The notes under the pieces: model-generated
The model's database searches: none
What the model saw: only the letters and a program-made list of their open reading frames with translations
What the model was told of the DNA's origin: nothing
Position numbers and translations under genes: made by a program
Shown here: piece after piece, positions 7,014-15,462 of the stretch
Numbering within the stretch: the stretch's first letter is position 1
How the letters are laid out: each line of letters opens with the position of its first letter
From: a virus
Direction: 5' to 3' (one strand)
DNA length: 30,411 bases
Virus record (IMG/VR): IMGVR_UViG_3300027747_000993
Span: 1-30,411 of that record

Positions 7014-7948
7014 TGTCTGATATTGTTTTTTTAAATCATTTTAAATCGCAATGCGGTATATATGAAATTGGAAAAAGAATTCATAGTCTGCTCTGGCAGG
7101 GAGGATTAGAAACAGAATACATAGAGGTTCCTGTTGACGGTCTTACAGATTATATAATTAGAATTTCTGAAAGTAATCCTTCTAAAATTATATATAATTA
7201 TTACCCCGGCACTATGTTGTTTTTAAACAAATCAAATTTAAATGTATTCCCACATATTAAACATTACGGAATTATTCATGATCCACTGGACCCTTCTTTT
7301 ATAGCGTCAGTAGATGATATGTTTGATGCTTGGATTATTCATGATCAAACCAATCCAATTCCTTCTTCTAAAAAGTTTAAAACTTTTAGACCTATTCCCA
7401 GATATGAAAGAAAAGAATTTAATTCTAATAAAATTAGTATTGGAAGTCACGGGTTCAACTGTTCTCCGTGGAAGATGTTTGGGGAAAGTATTAATATTAT
7501 TCAGAGCGAGTTTGACGAAGTTGACATCAACATCAATATTCCTAAGGCCACCTTTGCCTCAGATGAACAAAACAATTTTCATCAAATTTCTGAATGGCAA
7601 CAATCTATTACAAAATCTGGAGTCAATCTAAACATCACAAACGACTACTTTGAAACAGAAAATCAATTAATTGAATTTTTAAGTAAAAATGATATGAACG
7701 TTTATTTCTACAATCCTCCCGGCCCTCATGTTGGAGTAGGTGGAAGTGCTGATTTAGCCGTAGCGTCACAGTCTAGCCTAGTTGTTAATGATTCCTATAT
7801 GTACAGGCATTTTCATGAGTCGCTTGGTTTTTATCAAGCGGGTGGTTCTATAAAAGAATTTCTAAACAATAGAGATAAAGTGCGTGGTATTTATGAAGAA
7901 TGGTCACCCGAGGCGTTGGCTGAAGATTATAAAAGGATGCTTGGATGA
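7013..7948 (+). CDS. Glycosyltransferase-like protein, paralogue C (divergent)
   Basis: This 311-residue protein keeps the array signature in weaker form: N-H-F-K-S-Q-C-G-I-Y-E-I-G-K-R (residues 8-22), K-I-S-I-G-S-H-G-F near 140, N-L-N-I-T-N-D-Y-F and L-S-K-N-D-M-N-V-Y-F-Y. The C-terminal G-V-G-G-S-A-D-L-A-V replaces the G-(I/V)-(A/S)-S-A-T-D-Y-A of A and D. It is the most divergent member, so it may use a different donor or acceptor. The start shares a base with the preceding stop, and the end overlaps paralogue D by ATGA. Cytoplasmic location is expected, as no signal or membrane segment is visible. Confidence 0.6.
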   Translation: MSDIVFLNHFKSQCGIYEIGKRIHSLLWQGGLETEYIEVPVDGLTDYIIRISESNPSKIIYNYYPGTMLFLNKSNLNVFPHIKHYGIIHDPLDPSFIASVDDMFDAWIIHDQTNPIPSSKKFKTFRPIPRYERKEFNSNKISIGSHGFNCSPWKMFGESINIIQSEFDEVDININIPKATFASDEQNNFHQISEWQQSITKSGVNLNITNDYFETENQLIEFLSKNDMNVYFYNPPGPHVGVGGSADLAVASQSSLVVNDSYMYRHFHESLGFYQAGGSIKEFLNNRDKVRGIYEEWSPEALAEDYKRMLG

Positions 7949-8868
7949 GAGTTTTAATTGTAAATAATTATCAACAACAATGCGGTATTTATCAGCATGG
8001 CAAGAGGCTTGCTCAGGTTCTTGAGACTGACTCCCGATATAGAATTAAATATTTAGAAGCAGATAACGCTGAAATATTTTTTTCTGTTGTAGAAGATTTT
8101 AAGCCAGATGTTGTTTTTTATAACTGGCACGATATAACTTTGCCGTGGCTATCGCCACAGATTACTGATCAGGTAAAGGCTAAACAATTATTTTTTTTCC
8201 ATGAATTTTTAATGCCACATACACACAATTATGATGCTATTGTTATGGCAAATATGAATGAAAATGTTAGTGCTAAAACTTATGGACTTCCCCGCGTCAC
8301 ATTTGATTTTGATTTACCAGAAATTGAAAAAAATGATATCATTAATATTGGAAGTTTTGGGTTTGGGCTTAATAACAAAGGCTTTGAAAGAATATGTCAG
8401 CGGGTATCAGATGAATTCGATCAGGCAAATATTAATCTACATATAACTTCGTCGTTTTTTGGTGACCCATCTGGTTCGTTAATGAACGATATATCTAGAA
8501 GGTGTGTTGATCAATTTAATTCTTCAACAATCAAGGTAAATGTTACAAATAACTTTATGTCAGATGAAGACTTAGTAAAGTTCTTAAGAAAGAATGACAT
8601 TAATCTTTTTCTGTACGATTATGAAGAAGATCGCGGAGTGTCTTCTGCAACAGACTATGCCGTGAGTGCTGGCAGACCTTTTGGAGTTAGCAATTCTTCT
8701 ATGTTTGAACATGTGAATAAAGTTTTTCCGCAGATAAATGCAGATAATTATTCAATAAAAGAAATAATTGAATTCGGAGATGCTCCCTTCGAATATTTTA
8801 GATCACAATGGAGCAACCAAAAACTTAAAGATAAGTTTTATTATATTCTGAAGGAAGTAACTAAATGA
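7945..8868 (+). CDS. Glycosyltransferase-like protein, paralogue D
   Basis: This 307-residue protein has N-N-Y-Q-Q-Q-C-G-I-Y-Q-H-G-K-R at residues 7-21, I-I-N-I-G-S-F-G-F near 135, I-N-L-H-I-T, F-L-R-K-N-D-I-N-L-F-L-Y and G-V-S-S-A-T-D-Y-A-V. By eye it is closest to paralogue A, sharing F-G-V-x-N-S-S-M-F. The four genes have similar lengths (307-314 residues), which fits gene amplification rather than domain shuffling. It overlaps paralogue C upstream and the methyltransferase downstream by 4 bases each. GT-B fold is the best guess; no substrate can be assigned. Confidence 0.65.
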   Translation: MRVLIVNNYQQQCGIYQHGKRLAQVLETDSRYRIKYLEADNAEIFFSVVEDFKPDVVFYNWHDITLPWLSPQITDQVKAKQLFFFHEFLMPHTHNYDAIVMANMNENVSAKTYGLPRVTFDFDLPEIEKNDIINIGSFGFGLNNKGFERICQRVSDEFDQANINLHITSSFFGDPSGSLMNDISRRCVDQFNSSTIKVNVTNNFMSDEDLVKFLRKNDINLFLYDYEEDRGVSSATDYAVSAGRPFGVSNSSMFEHVNKVFPQINADNYSIKEIIEFGDAPFEYFRSQWSNQKLKDKFYYILKEVTK

Positions 8869-10085
8869 AGGAATTATTTACATTAGGCGATTTGTATGTC
8901 TCTGATTTTATTGCAGATGGAGAACCTCCTCGCGGTGGTAGAGTAGAAATGAAACTGGTTTGGGATGACGCTCGAAAGGCTCCTAGATTAGAAGAAATTA
9001 CTCCCCCCGAGTTTATGTATGGTCAATACTGGTATCGTTCTGGGACTAATGCAACAATGACCAACGAATTGCGTGGAATTGTAGAGTCAGTAACTTCAAG
9101 TTACAAATTGCAAGAAGGCGATGTTTGGCTGGATATTGCATGTAACGACGGCACTTTGCTGAAGTTTGTTCCTCAAGAGTACAAGCGTGTGGGTATTGAC
9201 CCAGTGGATGATTCTTATGTAGCAGAATCAAGCCAGTACGCAGATAAGATTATCCAAGATTATTTTAGCGCAGACGCATACGCTACCACGGGTTTCAACC
9301 CAGCAAAGGTAGTGACTATTATTGCCATGTTCTATGATCTAGAAAATCCAGAAGCAATCCTTGAAGAATTGAGTAGTGTTATGGATGATGATGGTCTTCT
9401 GGTTATTCAGATGAGTTATACTCCGTTAATGATTAATCAGATGGCATTTGATAACATTTGCCACGAACATCTTTACTATCATTCCATTCAATCAATGCAG
9501 GGAATTTTTGAAAGATCAGGATTCCAAATTGTAGATGCTCAGTTGAATGATATCAACGGTGGTTCTTTTAGACTGTATGCAATGAAAAATAATGCAGATG
9601 TCAAGAAGTTTGGAACTCAACCTTATCGTGATGTGTGTAAGGCAAGAGTGGATTCTTTGATTGCATACGAAAAAGATAATGGATACAATACTCCAGAAAT
9701 TTGGACGGCGTTTTATAATAATTTGCAAACTTTAAAGCAAGAAACCTATGATTTTATTGTGGCGGAAAAGGCCAAGGGAAAGAAAATTTGGGGATACGGT
9801 GCGTCCACTAAGGGTAATACGTTGCTTCAATACTTTAACATTGATCATACTCTAATTGATGGCATTGCAGAGCGTAGCCCATACAAGTTTGGGCTAAGAA
9901 CCGTAGGTACAGAGATTCCAATTTATTCTGAGGAAGAAATGCGTGCTGCTAATCCAGATTATCTTCTTGTACTTCCTTGGCATTTTATTAATGAATTTGT
10001 TAAGCGTGAGGAAAATTTCTTAAAGGCTGGCGGAAAGTTTATTGTTCCATGCCCTCGCTTTGAGGTAATTGGATATGATCAATAG
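8865..10085 (+). CDS. SAM-dependent nucleotide-sugar C-methyltransferase
   Basis: This 406-residue protein has a class I methyltransferase core: V-W-L-D-I-A-C-N-D-G-T-L-L at about residues 87-99, and G-I-D-P for the SAM site. The H-E-H-L-Y-Y-H-S-I motif follows, then N-G-G-S-F-R-L-Y. A C-terminal domain carries W-G-Y-G-A-S-T-K-G-N-T and V-L-P-W-H-F. This order matches sugar 3-C-methyltransferases (TylC3/NovU type), which methylate 4-keto-6-deoxy sugars. The usual N-terminal zinc-binding cysteines are absent; that region keeps only Y-W-Y-R-S-G-T-N. The two nearby 4,6-dehydratases could supply keto-sugars. ATGA overlap links it to paralogue D. Confidence 0.85.
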   Translation: MKELFTLGDLYVSDFIADGEPPRGGRVEMKLVWDDARKAPRLEEITPPEFMYGQYWYRSGTNATMTNELRGIVESVTSSYKLQEGDVWLDIACNDGTLLKFVPQEYKRVGIDPVDDSYVAESSQYADKIIQDYFSADAYATTGFNPAKVVTIIAMFYDLENPEAILEELSSVMDDDGLLVIQMSYTPLMINQMAFDNICHEHLYYHSIQSMQGIFERSGFQIVDAQLNDINGGSFRLYAMKNNADVKKFGTQPYRDVCKARVDSLIAYEKDNGYNTPEIWTAFYNNLQTLKQETYDFIVAEKAKGKKIWGYGASTKGNTLLQYFNIDHTLIDGIAERSPYKFGLRTVGTEIPIYSEEEMRAANPDYLLVLPWHFINEFVKREENFLKAGGKFIVPCPRFEVIGYDQ

Positions 10086-10941
10086 ATTAGTAGTATTTAA
10101 CACTTGGCATCTTGGAGATATGCATGTTGGCAAAGAATTTGTTAGAAAATTCTTTGACGTAGCAGAAAGAAACAATGTTCCATATTTTTATGCTACAGAT
10201 AAAAACAATCATGCTCTTAATTTACCTGTTAATTTTCTTTCTTTAGACCAGTGTGATCCTGCGGTTAGAAATTGTCCTCCTTCTTTTTATTCTCATGATG
10301 GAACTTTCTATGCAAACATTTGGGTTGGACATTATATGATTGCTCAGCAACATAATATTGTTAATCAAATTCCTATGTGGCAAGATATTGCTGTTAAGTT
10401 AATAGCAAACAGCGGCGGACAACTAATACCTTCTATATCAAATGATCCTTGGGAATTTGTACCAGAGATAAATGAAGAACTTCTTTCTCCAATGAATGTA
10501 CCTGAGGGAAAAAAAGTTCTTATCTGTAACAACCCTTCCGTATCCTTGCCAACTTTTCAAACAAATCTTTATGAACCAATTAGCAGACTTGCTGACGAAT
10601 TTCCTAATGTTAATTTTGTTTGTACCTTGAATATGGGACTTGTCAAGCCAAATGTTTGTTACACGGAAAATATAATTACCAATCAACATGGCAACGATCT
10701 TCCAGAAATTGGTCACCTTGCAAAATATTGTGATGTTATTGCAAGTAACTCATCTGGACCCGGCACATTTATTATTAATAAAACAGTTTTATCTGATGCA
10801 AGTAAAAGAATAATTTCTTTTTCTCCCGCATATGAAAATACTTTATGGGCAGGCGTAGGTGCAGTAGCACAAACTTCATGGGAACCCGATGCAAGTGATC
10901 AAAACTTTTATGAAAAAGTTAGAGATGCTTTAAATGCCTAA
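10075..10941 (+). CDS. Glycosyltransferase, GT9-like (tentative)
   Basis: The ATG at 10075 is preferred over a TTG two codons upstream; it overlaps the methyltransferase stop by 11 bases. The 288-residue product opens with V-F-N-T-W-H-L-G-D-M-H-V, similar to the G-D-x-L loop of heptosyltransferase-type GT-B proteins. It has a second Rossmann-like half with K-K-V-L-I-C-N-N-P-S and a late S-N-S-S-G-P-G-T-F loop, which could bind the nucleotide-sugar. Family assignment is by layout only. It lies within the sugar cassette and overlaps the next gene by 8 bases. Confidence 0.55.
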   Translation: MINRLVVFNTWHLGDMHVGKEFVRKFFDVAERNNVPYFYATDKNNHALNLPVNFLSLDQCDPAVRNCPPSFYSHDGTFYANIWVGHYMIAQQHNIVNQIPMWQDIAVKLIANSGGQLIPSISNDPWEFVPEINEELLSPMNVPEGKKVLICNNPSVSLPTFQTNLYEPISRLADEFPNVNFVCTLNMGLVKPNVCYTENIITNQHGNDLPEIGHLAKYCDVIASNSSGPGTFIINKTVLSDASKRIISFSPAYENTLWAGVGAVAQTSWEPDASDQNFYEKVRDALNA

Positions 10942-11521
10942 ATTTTCAATTATTGCTGTTGACTATGAGTTTCATGTTCCTAGACCGGGTATGCGTGCGG
11001 GCTTAGACTCTTTAGCCGCACAACATTTTGATGATTTTGAGATAGTGTATGTGCATGATGGACCCAAGGGTGCCCCATTGGAACATGAATATGATTTGAG
11101 TAAATTCAAGCATCCTGTTAAAATTTTAAACACACCAGAGCATATGGGGCATTGGGGGCATTATAGCCGCGATTTTGGGATGAGAAATGCTTCAGGAGAA
11201 TATTTTTTACATTTTAATATTGATAATGTTCTTTATCCAGAAGCACTACAAGTTATTTCAGATACATTAGATAATCATCCCGGCAATATGGTAATATTTG
11301 CGGTAAGGCATTTCAAGGCAGCGGCAGGGCAAATTTTTTCGGGGCTACCTCCCACGCATTGTTATATAGATGCCATGCAATTAGTTGCTTCTAAAAGTGT
11401 GTGGGAAAATGCGGGTTATTGGTATACTTATGAAGGAACCTCTGATGGAATTATTTATGAAAAAATATGTGCGGAGAACCCGTACGTTCATATCCCCCAA
11501 TGTTTGGGCGAGAACTACTAG
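10934..11521 (+). CDS. Family 2-type glycosyltransferase (short)
   Basis: This is a 195-residue GT-A-like protein. It opens with F-S-I-I-A-V-D-Y-E-F, has L-D-S-L-A-A-Q-H-F-D-D-F-E-I-V-Y-V-H-D-G near residues 24-43, and an N-I-D-N-V-L-Y-P-E-A-L stretch that may replace the D-x-D metal site. It ends soon after the G-T-S-D-G-I-I-Y-E-K segment, so it is shorter than most GT2 enzymes (usually above 220 residues) and lacks a C-terminal extension. It overlaps the preceding gene by 8 bases. An AGGAG for the following dehydratase overlaps its stop codon region. Confidence 0.7.
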   Translation: MPKFSIIAVDYEFHVPRPGMRAGLDSLAAQHFDDFEIVYVHDGPKGAPLEHEYDLSKFKHPVKILNTPEHMGHWGHYSRDFGMRNASGEYFLHFNIDNVLYPEALQVISDTLDNHPGNMVIFAVRHFKAAAGQIFSGLPPTHCYIDAMQLVASKSVWENAGYWYTYEGTSDGIIYEKICAENPYVHIPQCLGENY

Positions 11522-11529
11522 GAGAATTT

Positions 11530-12540
11530 GTGAAAAGAGTTTTATTGACCGGCTCTTCCGGTTTTGTGGGCAGTCATGTTCTGCGACATATTTTAATTAA
11601 TACAGATTGGTTCGTAGTGTGTCCCACTACATTCACTCACAAAGGATTACAAGATAGAATTCGTGTAGCATGTGATGATTTACCAGATGCTTACAAGCGC
11701 GTGAAAGTTATTCGTTGCGATTTCACATCTCCCATTTCCCCAATTACAGCGCGTGAATTCGGAAAGATCGACCTTGTAATCAATGTTGCAAGTGAGAGTC
11801 ATGTTGATCGTAGCATTGAAGAGCCAGCATCATTCATTATCAATAACGTATCCCTAATCTGTCACATACTTGATTGGGCACGCTATTCAGATATTGAAAA
11901 ATTTATTCAAGTTTCTACTGATGAAGTTTATGGACCTGCTCCTGAAGGATATGCTCATCAGGAATGGGTAGATCAACATCTTCCAAGCAATCCATATTCT
12001 GCATCAAAAGCGGCTCAGGAAGACATTGCATTCTCCTACTGGCGTACATACGGTATTCCTCTTGCAATCACTAATACTATGAATATTATTGGTGAAACGC
12101 AAGACCCTGAAAAGTATGTACCCATGACAATCAAGCGCGTTTTGAATGGAGAAAAGGTAACTATTCATGGTTCTTTGGATGGAAAAATTGGTAGCCGCTT
12201 TTATCTTCACGCACGCAATCAGGCAGACGGTTTGCTTCATGTTGCTACTTTGCCAACACCTTCATTTGGCGAGACTTCTATGCCAGCCCGCTATCATATC
12301 GTTGGCGAGCGCGAGGTAGATAACTTAGAGTTGGCACAACTTATTGCTGAGTATGTAGGTAAGCCACTTAATTATGAGATTGTTGATTTCCATTCATCTC
12401 GTCCCGGTCATGATTTGCGCTATGCCCTTGATGGGAACAAGATGGCGGAAACAGGATGGTCACTTCCTATCCCACTAGAAGAGTCTCTTAAACGTACTGT
12501 AGAATGGACATTAAAGCATCCTGAATGGCTAGACATATGA
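11530..12540 (+). CDS. rmlB: dTDP-glucose 4,6-dehydratase-like SDR
   Basis: The GTG at 11530 is the likely start, as an AGGAG (11520-11524) lies five bases ahead; the frame also stays open upstream. The 336-residue product has T-G-S-S-G-F-V-G-S-H (residues 7-16), A-S-E-S-H-V-D-R-S-I (88-97), S-T-D-E-V-Y-G with T130, D131 and E132, and Y156-x3-K160 in N-P-Y-S-A-S-K. These are the catalytic residues of NDP-glucose 4,6-dehydratases, which make 4-keto-6-deoxyglucose. The nucleotide (dTDP or other) cannot be read. The product is a suitable substrate for the C-methyltransferase at 8865. Confidence 0.85.
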   Translation: MKRVLLTGSSGFVGSHVLRHILINTDWFVVCPTTFTHKGLQDRIRVACDDLPDAYKRVKVIRCDFTSPISPITAREFGKIDLVINVASESHVDRSIEEPASFIINNVSLICHILDWARYSDIEKFIQVSTDEVYGPAPEGYAHQEWVDQHLPSNPYSASKAAQEDIAFSYWRTYGIPLAITNTMNIIGETQDPEKYVPMTIKRVLNGEKVTIHGSLDGKIGSRFYLHARNQADGLLHVATLPTPSFGETSMPARYHIVGEREVDNLELAQLIAEYVGKPLNYEIVDFHSSRPGHDLRYALDGNKMAETGWSLPIPLEESLKRTVEWTLKHPEWLDI

Positions 12541-13190
12541 TAGGTTTTATTGCCCCAGTGCTTAATAGATTTGATTTGTTTACGCAAATGATGTCAAGTG
12601 TTGATATGGAAGTTCGCCCATATATTATAGATAATTTCAGAGAAAACCGTGGCGTTTCTAGTGCGTGGAACGAGGGAATGAAAAAGGCATCTAATGAAGG
12701 ATGTCGCTATGCATTCATTACCAATGATGATGTTTATTTTTCTCCCGGTGCATTGAAATCTATGTACGATACTATTGTAGAGACGCAAGGTGTTTTAGTT
12801 AGTGCTAATCCTAATGGAGCATTCGGGACTGAACTAGAAGTATTTGAAGGAGCAGATTTTTTTTGTTTTATTGTGGATATTCCGCAATTAATTTCGTATT
12901 GTGGTACGTTTGATGAGAATTTTTTTCCAGCGTACTTTGAGGATAATGACATGCATTATCGAATTCGGTTATCAGGGAGAAAGGCTTACATTCAGCCAAA
13001 GGCTGTTGTAATGCATCATGGGTCCGCTACTCAGTATGCTGATCCAAATAACCCTGTGACCCCTCCCCATCAGTTTGAAAACAATAGAAGGTATTTTGTG
13101 GAAAAGTGGGGTGGAACACCGGGCGCTGAACAATTCACAAATCCTTTTAGAGATGTAAATCAAAAATTATGGGATTGGGAGAAACGATGA
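12537..13190 (+). CDS. Family 2-type glycosyltransferase
   Basis: The ATG at 12537 gives an ATGA overlap with the dehydratase and is preferred over an ATG four codons earlier. The 217-residue protein has a GT-A core: I-G-F-I-A-P-V-L-N-R-F at the N-terminus, N-R-G-V-S-S-A-W-N-E-G-M, then I-T-N-D-D-V-Y-F-S-P-G-A-L with the metal-binding D-D. E-D-N-D-M-H-Y-R and V-M-H-H-G-S-A-T follow. The E-D-N-D region fits the catalytic-base motif of rhamnosyltransferase-like GT2 enzymes. It closes the sugar cassette and overlaps the purine gene by four bases. Confidence 0.8.
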   Translation: MIGFIAPVLNRFDLFTQMMSSVDMEVRPYIIDNFRENRGVSSAWNEGMKKASNEGCRYAFITNDDVYFSPGALKSMYDTIVETQGVLVSANPNGAFGTELEVFEGADFFCFIVDIPQLISYCGTFDENFFPAYFEDNDMHYRIRLSGRKAYIQPKAVVMHHGSATQYADPNNPVTPPHQFENNRRYFVEKWGGTPGAEQFTNPFRDVNQKLWDWEKR

Positions 13191-14227
13191 AATTGTACCG
13201 AAAAGAAGAACAACTTTGTTTTGACGATATTTTGTTAGTTCCAAATGCTTCTTCTATTGAAAGCCGTAAAGACATAGATTTAGCAATGTCTATTGGCGAA
13301 GGAGAGAGAAAAGTTGATCTTTATCTCCCCGTTATTGCCGCTCCTATGGATACCGTATGCGAAGAGCAACTAGCAACTGAGATTGCTAATCATGGCGGGC
13401 TAGGAATTATTCACCGTTATATGAAACCTGAAGTGCAGACTAATCAGGTTCTTGCTGTATCTAAAAAGAAATTAAAGGTAGGTGCTGCGGTAGGAAGTGT
13501 TGTTGGTAGCAAGACTGCCCTCAAGCACATAGAGTCTTTAATTATTTGTGGTGCCGATGTTATCCTCGTAGATACTGCAAACGGTCACAGTATTTTTGCG
13601 GTAGAAACTGTAAGAGAAATTCGCAAAACATTTCCTCAGATTCATATTATGGCTGGAAACGTTTCCACATGGGATGGATTCTTAGCCCTTTCCCTAGCCG
13701 GAGCAGATTCTGTGCGCGTTGGGATTGGCGGAGGTTCTTGCTGTACTACCAGAATTGTTACTGGTCATGGTATGCCCACATTGTCATCAATTATTGATAT
13801 TTATGAAATGATGGAGCGAATGGATTTGCCAACGTCAATTGTGGCAGATGGCGGGATTCGGAACACCGGAGATATGGTTAAGTCCTTTGCCGCAGGAGCA
13901 GGTGCTGTAATGGTCGGCTCTATGCTTGCAGGTCATGATGAATCCCCCGGCAAACTCGTAGATGGTTCTTACAAGGAATTGAGGGGAATGGCTAGCCATA
14001 ATGCTCAGCAAGATTTCTATGGTGGAGTATCTGTAGTAGAAGGCGTTGCTGGAAAGGTTCCTTATCGTGGTAGCCTGTCCAAGACTTTGGACGGTATACG
14101 TGGAGGAATTTCAAGTGGCTGTTCTTATTCTGGAGTTTTCCACCTTGAAGATTTAGAATATAACTCACAGTATGTCCGTGTAAGTCAGGCTAGTTTAGGA
14201 GAGAGTAAGCCACATGTCCAAAGTTGA
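13187..14227 (+). CDS. GMP reductase / IMP dehydrogenase family enzyme
   Basis: The ATG at 13187 overlaps the previous stop by 4 bases (ATGA). The 346-residue product lacks the CBS domains of classical IMP dehydrogenase. It has F-D-D-I-L-L-V-P near the N-terminus, [24 protein letters not shown] with the catalytic Cys at about 186, [11 protein letters not shown], and [12 protein letters not shown]. The C-T-T-R-x-x-T-G and A-G-H-x-E-S motifs are closer to GMP reductase as remembered. The reaction is therefore GMP to IMP, or IMP to XMP. It could serve nucleotide salvage or supply guanine nucleotides for GDP-sugars. Confidence 0.8.
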   Translation: MKLYRKEEQLCFDDILLVPNASSIESRKDIDLAMSIGEGERKVDLYLPVIAAPMDTVCEEQLATEIANHGGLGIIHRYMKPEVQTNQVLAVSKKKLKVGAAVGSVVGSKTALKHIESLIICGADVILVDTANGHSIFAVETVREIRKTFPQIHIMAGNVSTWDGFLALSLAGADSVRVGIGGGSCCTTRIVTGHGMPTLSSIIDIYEMMERMDLPTSIVADGGIRNTGDMVKSFAAGAGAVMVGSMLAGHDESPGKLVDGSYKELRGMASHNAQQDFYGGVSVVEGVAGKVPYRGSLSKTLDGIRGGISSGCSYSGVFHLEDLEYNSQYVRVSQASLGESKPHVQS

Positions 14228-14498
14228 GCCAAAGAATCAGACAGAGAAAGAAATTGCGGCAGTGTGCGATGAGGCTAAAGAAATGCTTATTCTTAAGAAT
14301 AGGGCATATGGAAATTCGGCGCTTAATCCTACTAGAATCTTTTCTAAGTCTGACAATGTTGAGCAGTTAAAAGTTCGCATTGATGATAAATTATCACGGT
14401 TTATGCGCGGTAACGAATTTCCCGGCGATAATGACCTTGACGACTTAATGGGATATCTGGTACTATTAAAGGTAGCAAATAGAGACAACTGGAGTTAG
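14214..14498 (+). CDS. DUF1599/Nmad1-like small protein
   Basis: This 94-residue protein matches, as I remember it, the DUF1599 family (called nucleotide modification associated domain 1). It has K-N-R-A-Y-G-N-S-A-L-N-P at about residues 28-39, R-I-F-S-K-S-D-N-V-E-Q, V-R-I-D-D-K-L-S-R-F-M-R-G and D-L-D-D-L-M-G-Y-L-V-L-L. The conserved Asp residues recall MazG-like pyrophosphohydrolase helices. It overlaps the purine enzyme by 14 bases. Together they suggest a nucleotide-pool or base-modification function, which remains an inference. Confidence 0.7.
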   Translation: MSKVEPKNQTEKEIAAVCDEAKEMLILKNRAYGNSALNPTRIFSKSDNVEQLKVRIDDKLSRFMRGNEFPGDNDLDDLMGYLVLLKVANRDNWS

Positions 14499-14499
14499 T

Positions 14500-14667
14500 A
14501 TGCCTATCTATACATTTGTTTGTATGCATTGCGATTATACAAGAGAACGCAATGTTCCGATGGATGATCGTGATGGTCAGTTCTGCAATGAATGTGGCAA
14601 TAGATTGAATAGGGCCATTGACCGACCGGGAATGGTTTGGGCACCAACAGCAGGAGGATATCGGTGA
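14500..14667 (+). CDS. FmdB-type zinc-ribbon protein (55 aa)
   Basis: The ATG at 14500 follows the previous stop by one base. The 55-residue product starts M-P-I-Y-T-F-V-C-M-H-C and has a second C-N-E-C-G pair at residues 29-33. This is the FmdB-like pattern (M-P-x-Y-x-Y-x-C-x-x-C ... C-P-x-C-G) ending in G-G-Y-R. Two C-x-x-C pairs should bind one zinc. FmdB-like ribbons are common in phages near terminase genes; their role is unknown. The next gene overlaps it by GTGA. Confidence 0.8.
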   Translation: MPIYTFVCMHCDYTRERNVPMDDRDGQFCNECGNRLNRAIDRPGMVWAPTAGGYR

Positions 14668-14948
14668 AGCGTAGGCGGCAAGAATATATTCCTTACAATG
14701 ATAACGAAAACATTCATGTGTTTTATGAATTAAATTTTAAAAAGGATGTAATCAAGCCGGGGGATAAGATTACTTTTAAGAATGTACGTGGTGTGTATTT
14801 GTTTCAACAGTTTGTTACTAATTCTAAGTTGGACGTGCAGTGGATTGACTGCCGCGAAATGGCTACAATGCAGTACCGATCTTTTTATGTAGATCGGCTC
14901 AAGGGTGTCTATCGCGCCAAGAAGAGCATTAGGAAAAAACTTGTCTGA
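14664..14948 (+). CDS. Hypothetical phage protein upstream of terminase
   Basis: GTG at 14664 is chosen because AGGAGGA (14651-14657) stands at the right distance and it gives a GTGA overlap; the frame also extends to a TTG at 14637. The product has 94 residues. It is basic at both ends, with a beta-rich centre: H-V-F-Y-E-L-N-F, K-P-G-D-K-I-T-F-K-N-V-R-G-V-Y-L-F and V-Q-W-I-D-C. The pattern recalls small beta-barrel proteins encoded near terminase genes, but I cannot name the family. Confidence 0.7.
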   Translation: MKRRRQEYIPYNDNENIHVFYELNFKKDVIKPGDKITFKNVRGVYLFQQFVTNSKLDVQWIDCREMATMQYRSFYVDRLKGVYRAKKSIRKKLV

Positions 14949-15462
14949 ACTTGAAATTGCTGACCGTTTTGATTCTATGAATCGGGTGGTTGAGGAATTA
15001 TTAAAAGGAAAGAACCCTAAGGACATTGCTGTTCAATTAAACATGTCCCGCGCTTTGGTATTAGAGTTTATTAGCGAGTGGAAACAAATAATCCATAATG
15101 ATACTAATATTCATGCGCGGGCTAGAGAAGCATTGGCTGGTGCAGATCAGCATTATGCCATGATTATTGAAAAGGCATGGGAGACTGTTGAGCAGGCAGA
15201 CACAAACCAGCAACTTAGTGTAAAGACTCAGGCTCTTAAACTTGTTGCAGATACAGAACAAAAACGTTTGGATATGTTGAATAAGGCTGGCGTGCTAGAG
15301 AATAATGAATTAGCAGAGCAACTTATGGAAACAGAACGTAAGCAAAAGATTCTTGTAGAAATACTTAAAGATGTTACTTCAAATTGTGAGCGTTGTAAGT
15401 TTGAAGTTTCCCGCCGACTGTCAGAAGTTACTGGTAAAGTTGAGGCTGTGGCGGTAGACTGA
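14941..15462 (+). CDS. terS: Probable terminase small subunit (HTH protein)
   Basis: TTG at 14941 is preferred: it overlaps the previous stop by eight bases and has AGGAAA ahead. A GTG at 14905 in the same frame is an alternative. The roughly 173-residue protein starts with a helix, then N-P-K-D-I-A-V-Q-L-N-M-S-R-A-L-V-L-E-F as a helix-turn-helix, then long charged helices that could form a coiled-coil oligomer. The last 30 residues hold two Cys. Small terminase subunits recognise phage DNA and hand it to the large subunit. The direct neighbour is the large terminase with a one-base overlap, the main basis for this call. Confidence 0.75.
   Translation: MSELEIADRFDSMNRVVEELLKGKNPKDIAVQLNMSRALVLEFISEWKQIIHNDTNIHARAREALAGADQHYAMIIEKAWETVEQADTNQQLSVKTQALKLVADTEQKRLDMLNKAGVLENNELAEQLMETERKQKILVEILKDVTSNCERCKFEVSRRLSEVTGKVEAVAVD

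Noticed and set aside
10069-10074. TTG 10069 as start of the GT9-like gene
   Set aside because: The ATG at 10075 gives a normal start with no loss of the conserved motif.
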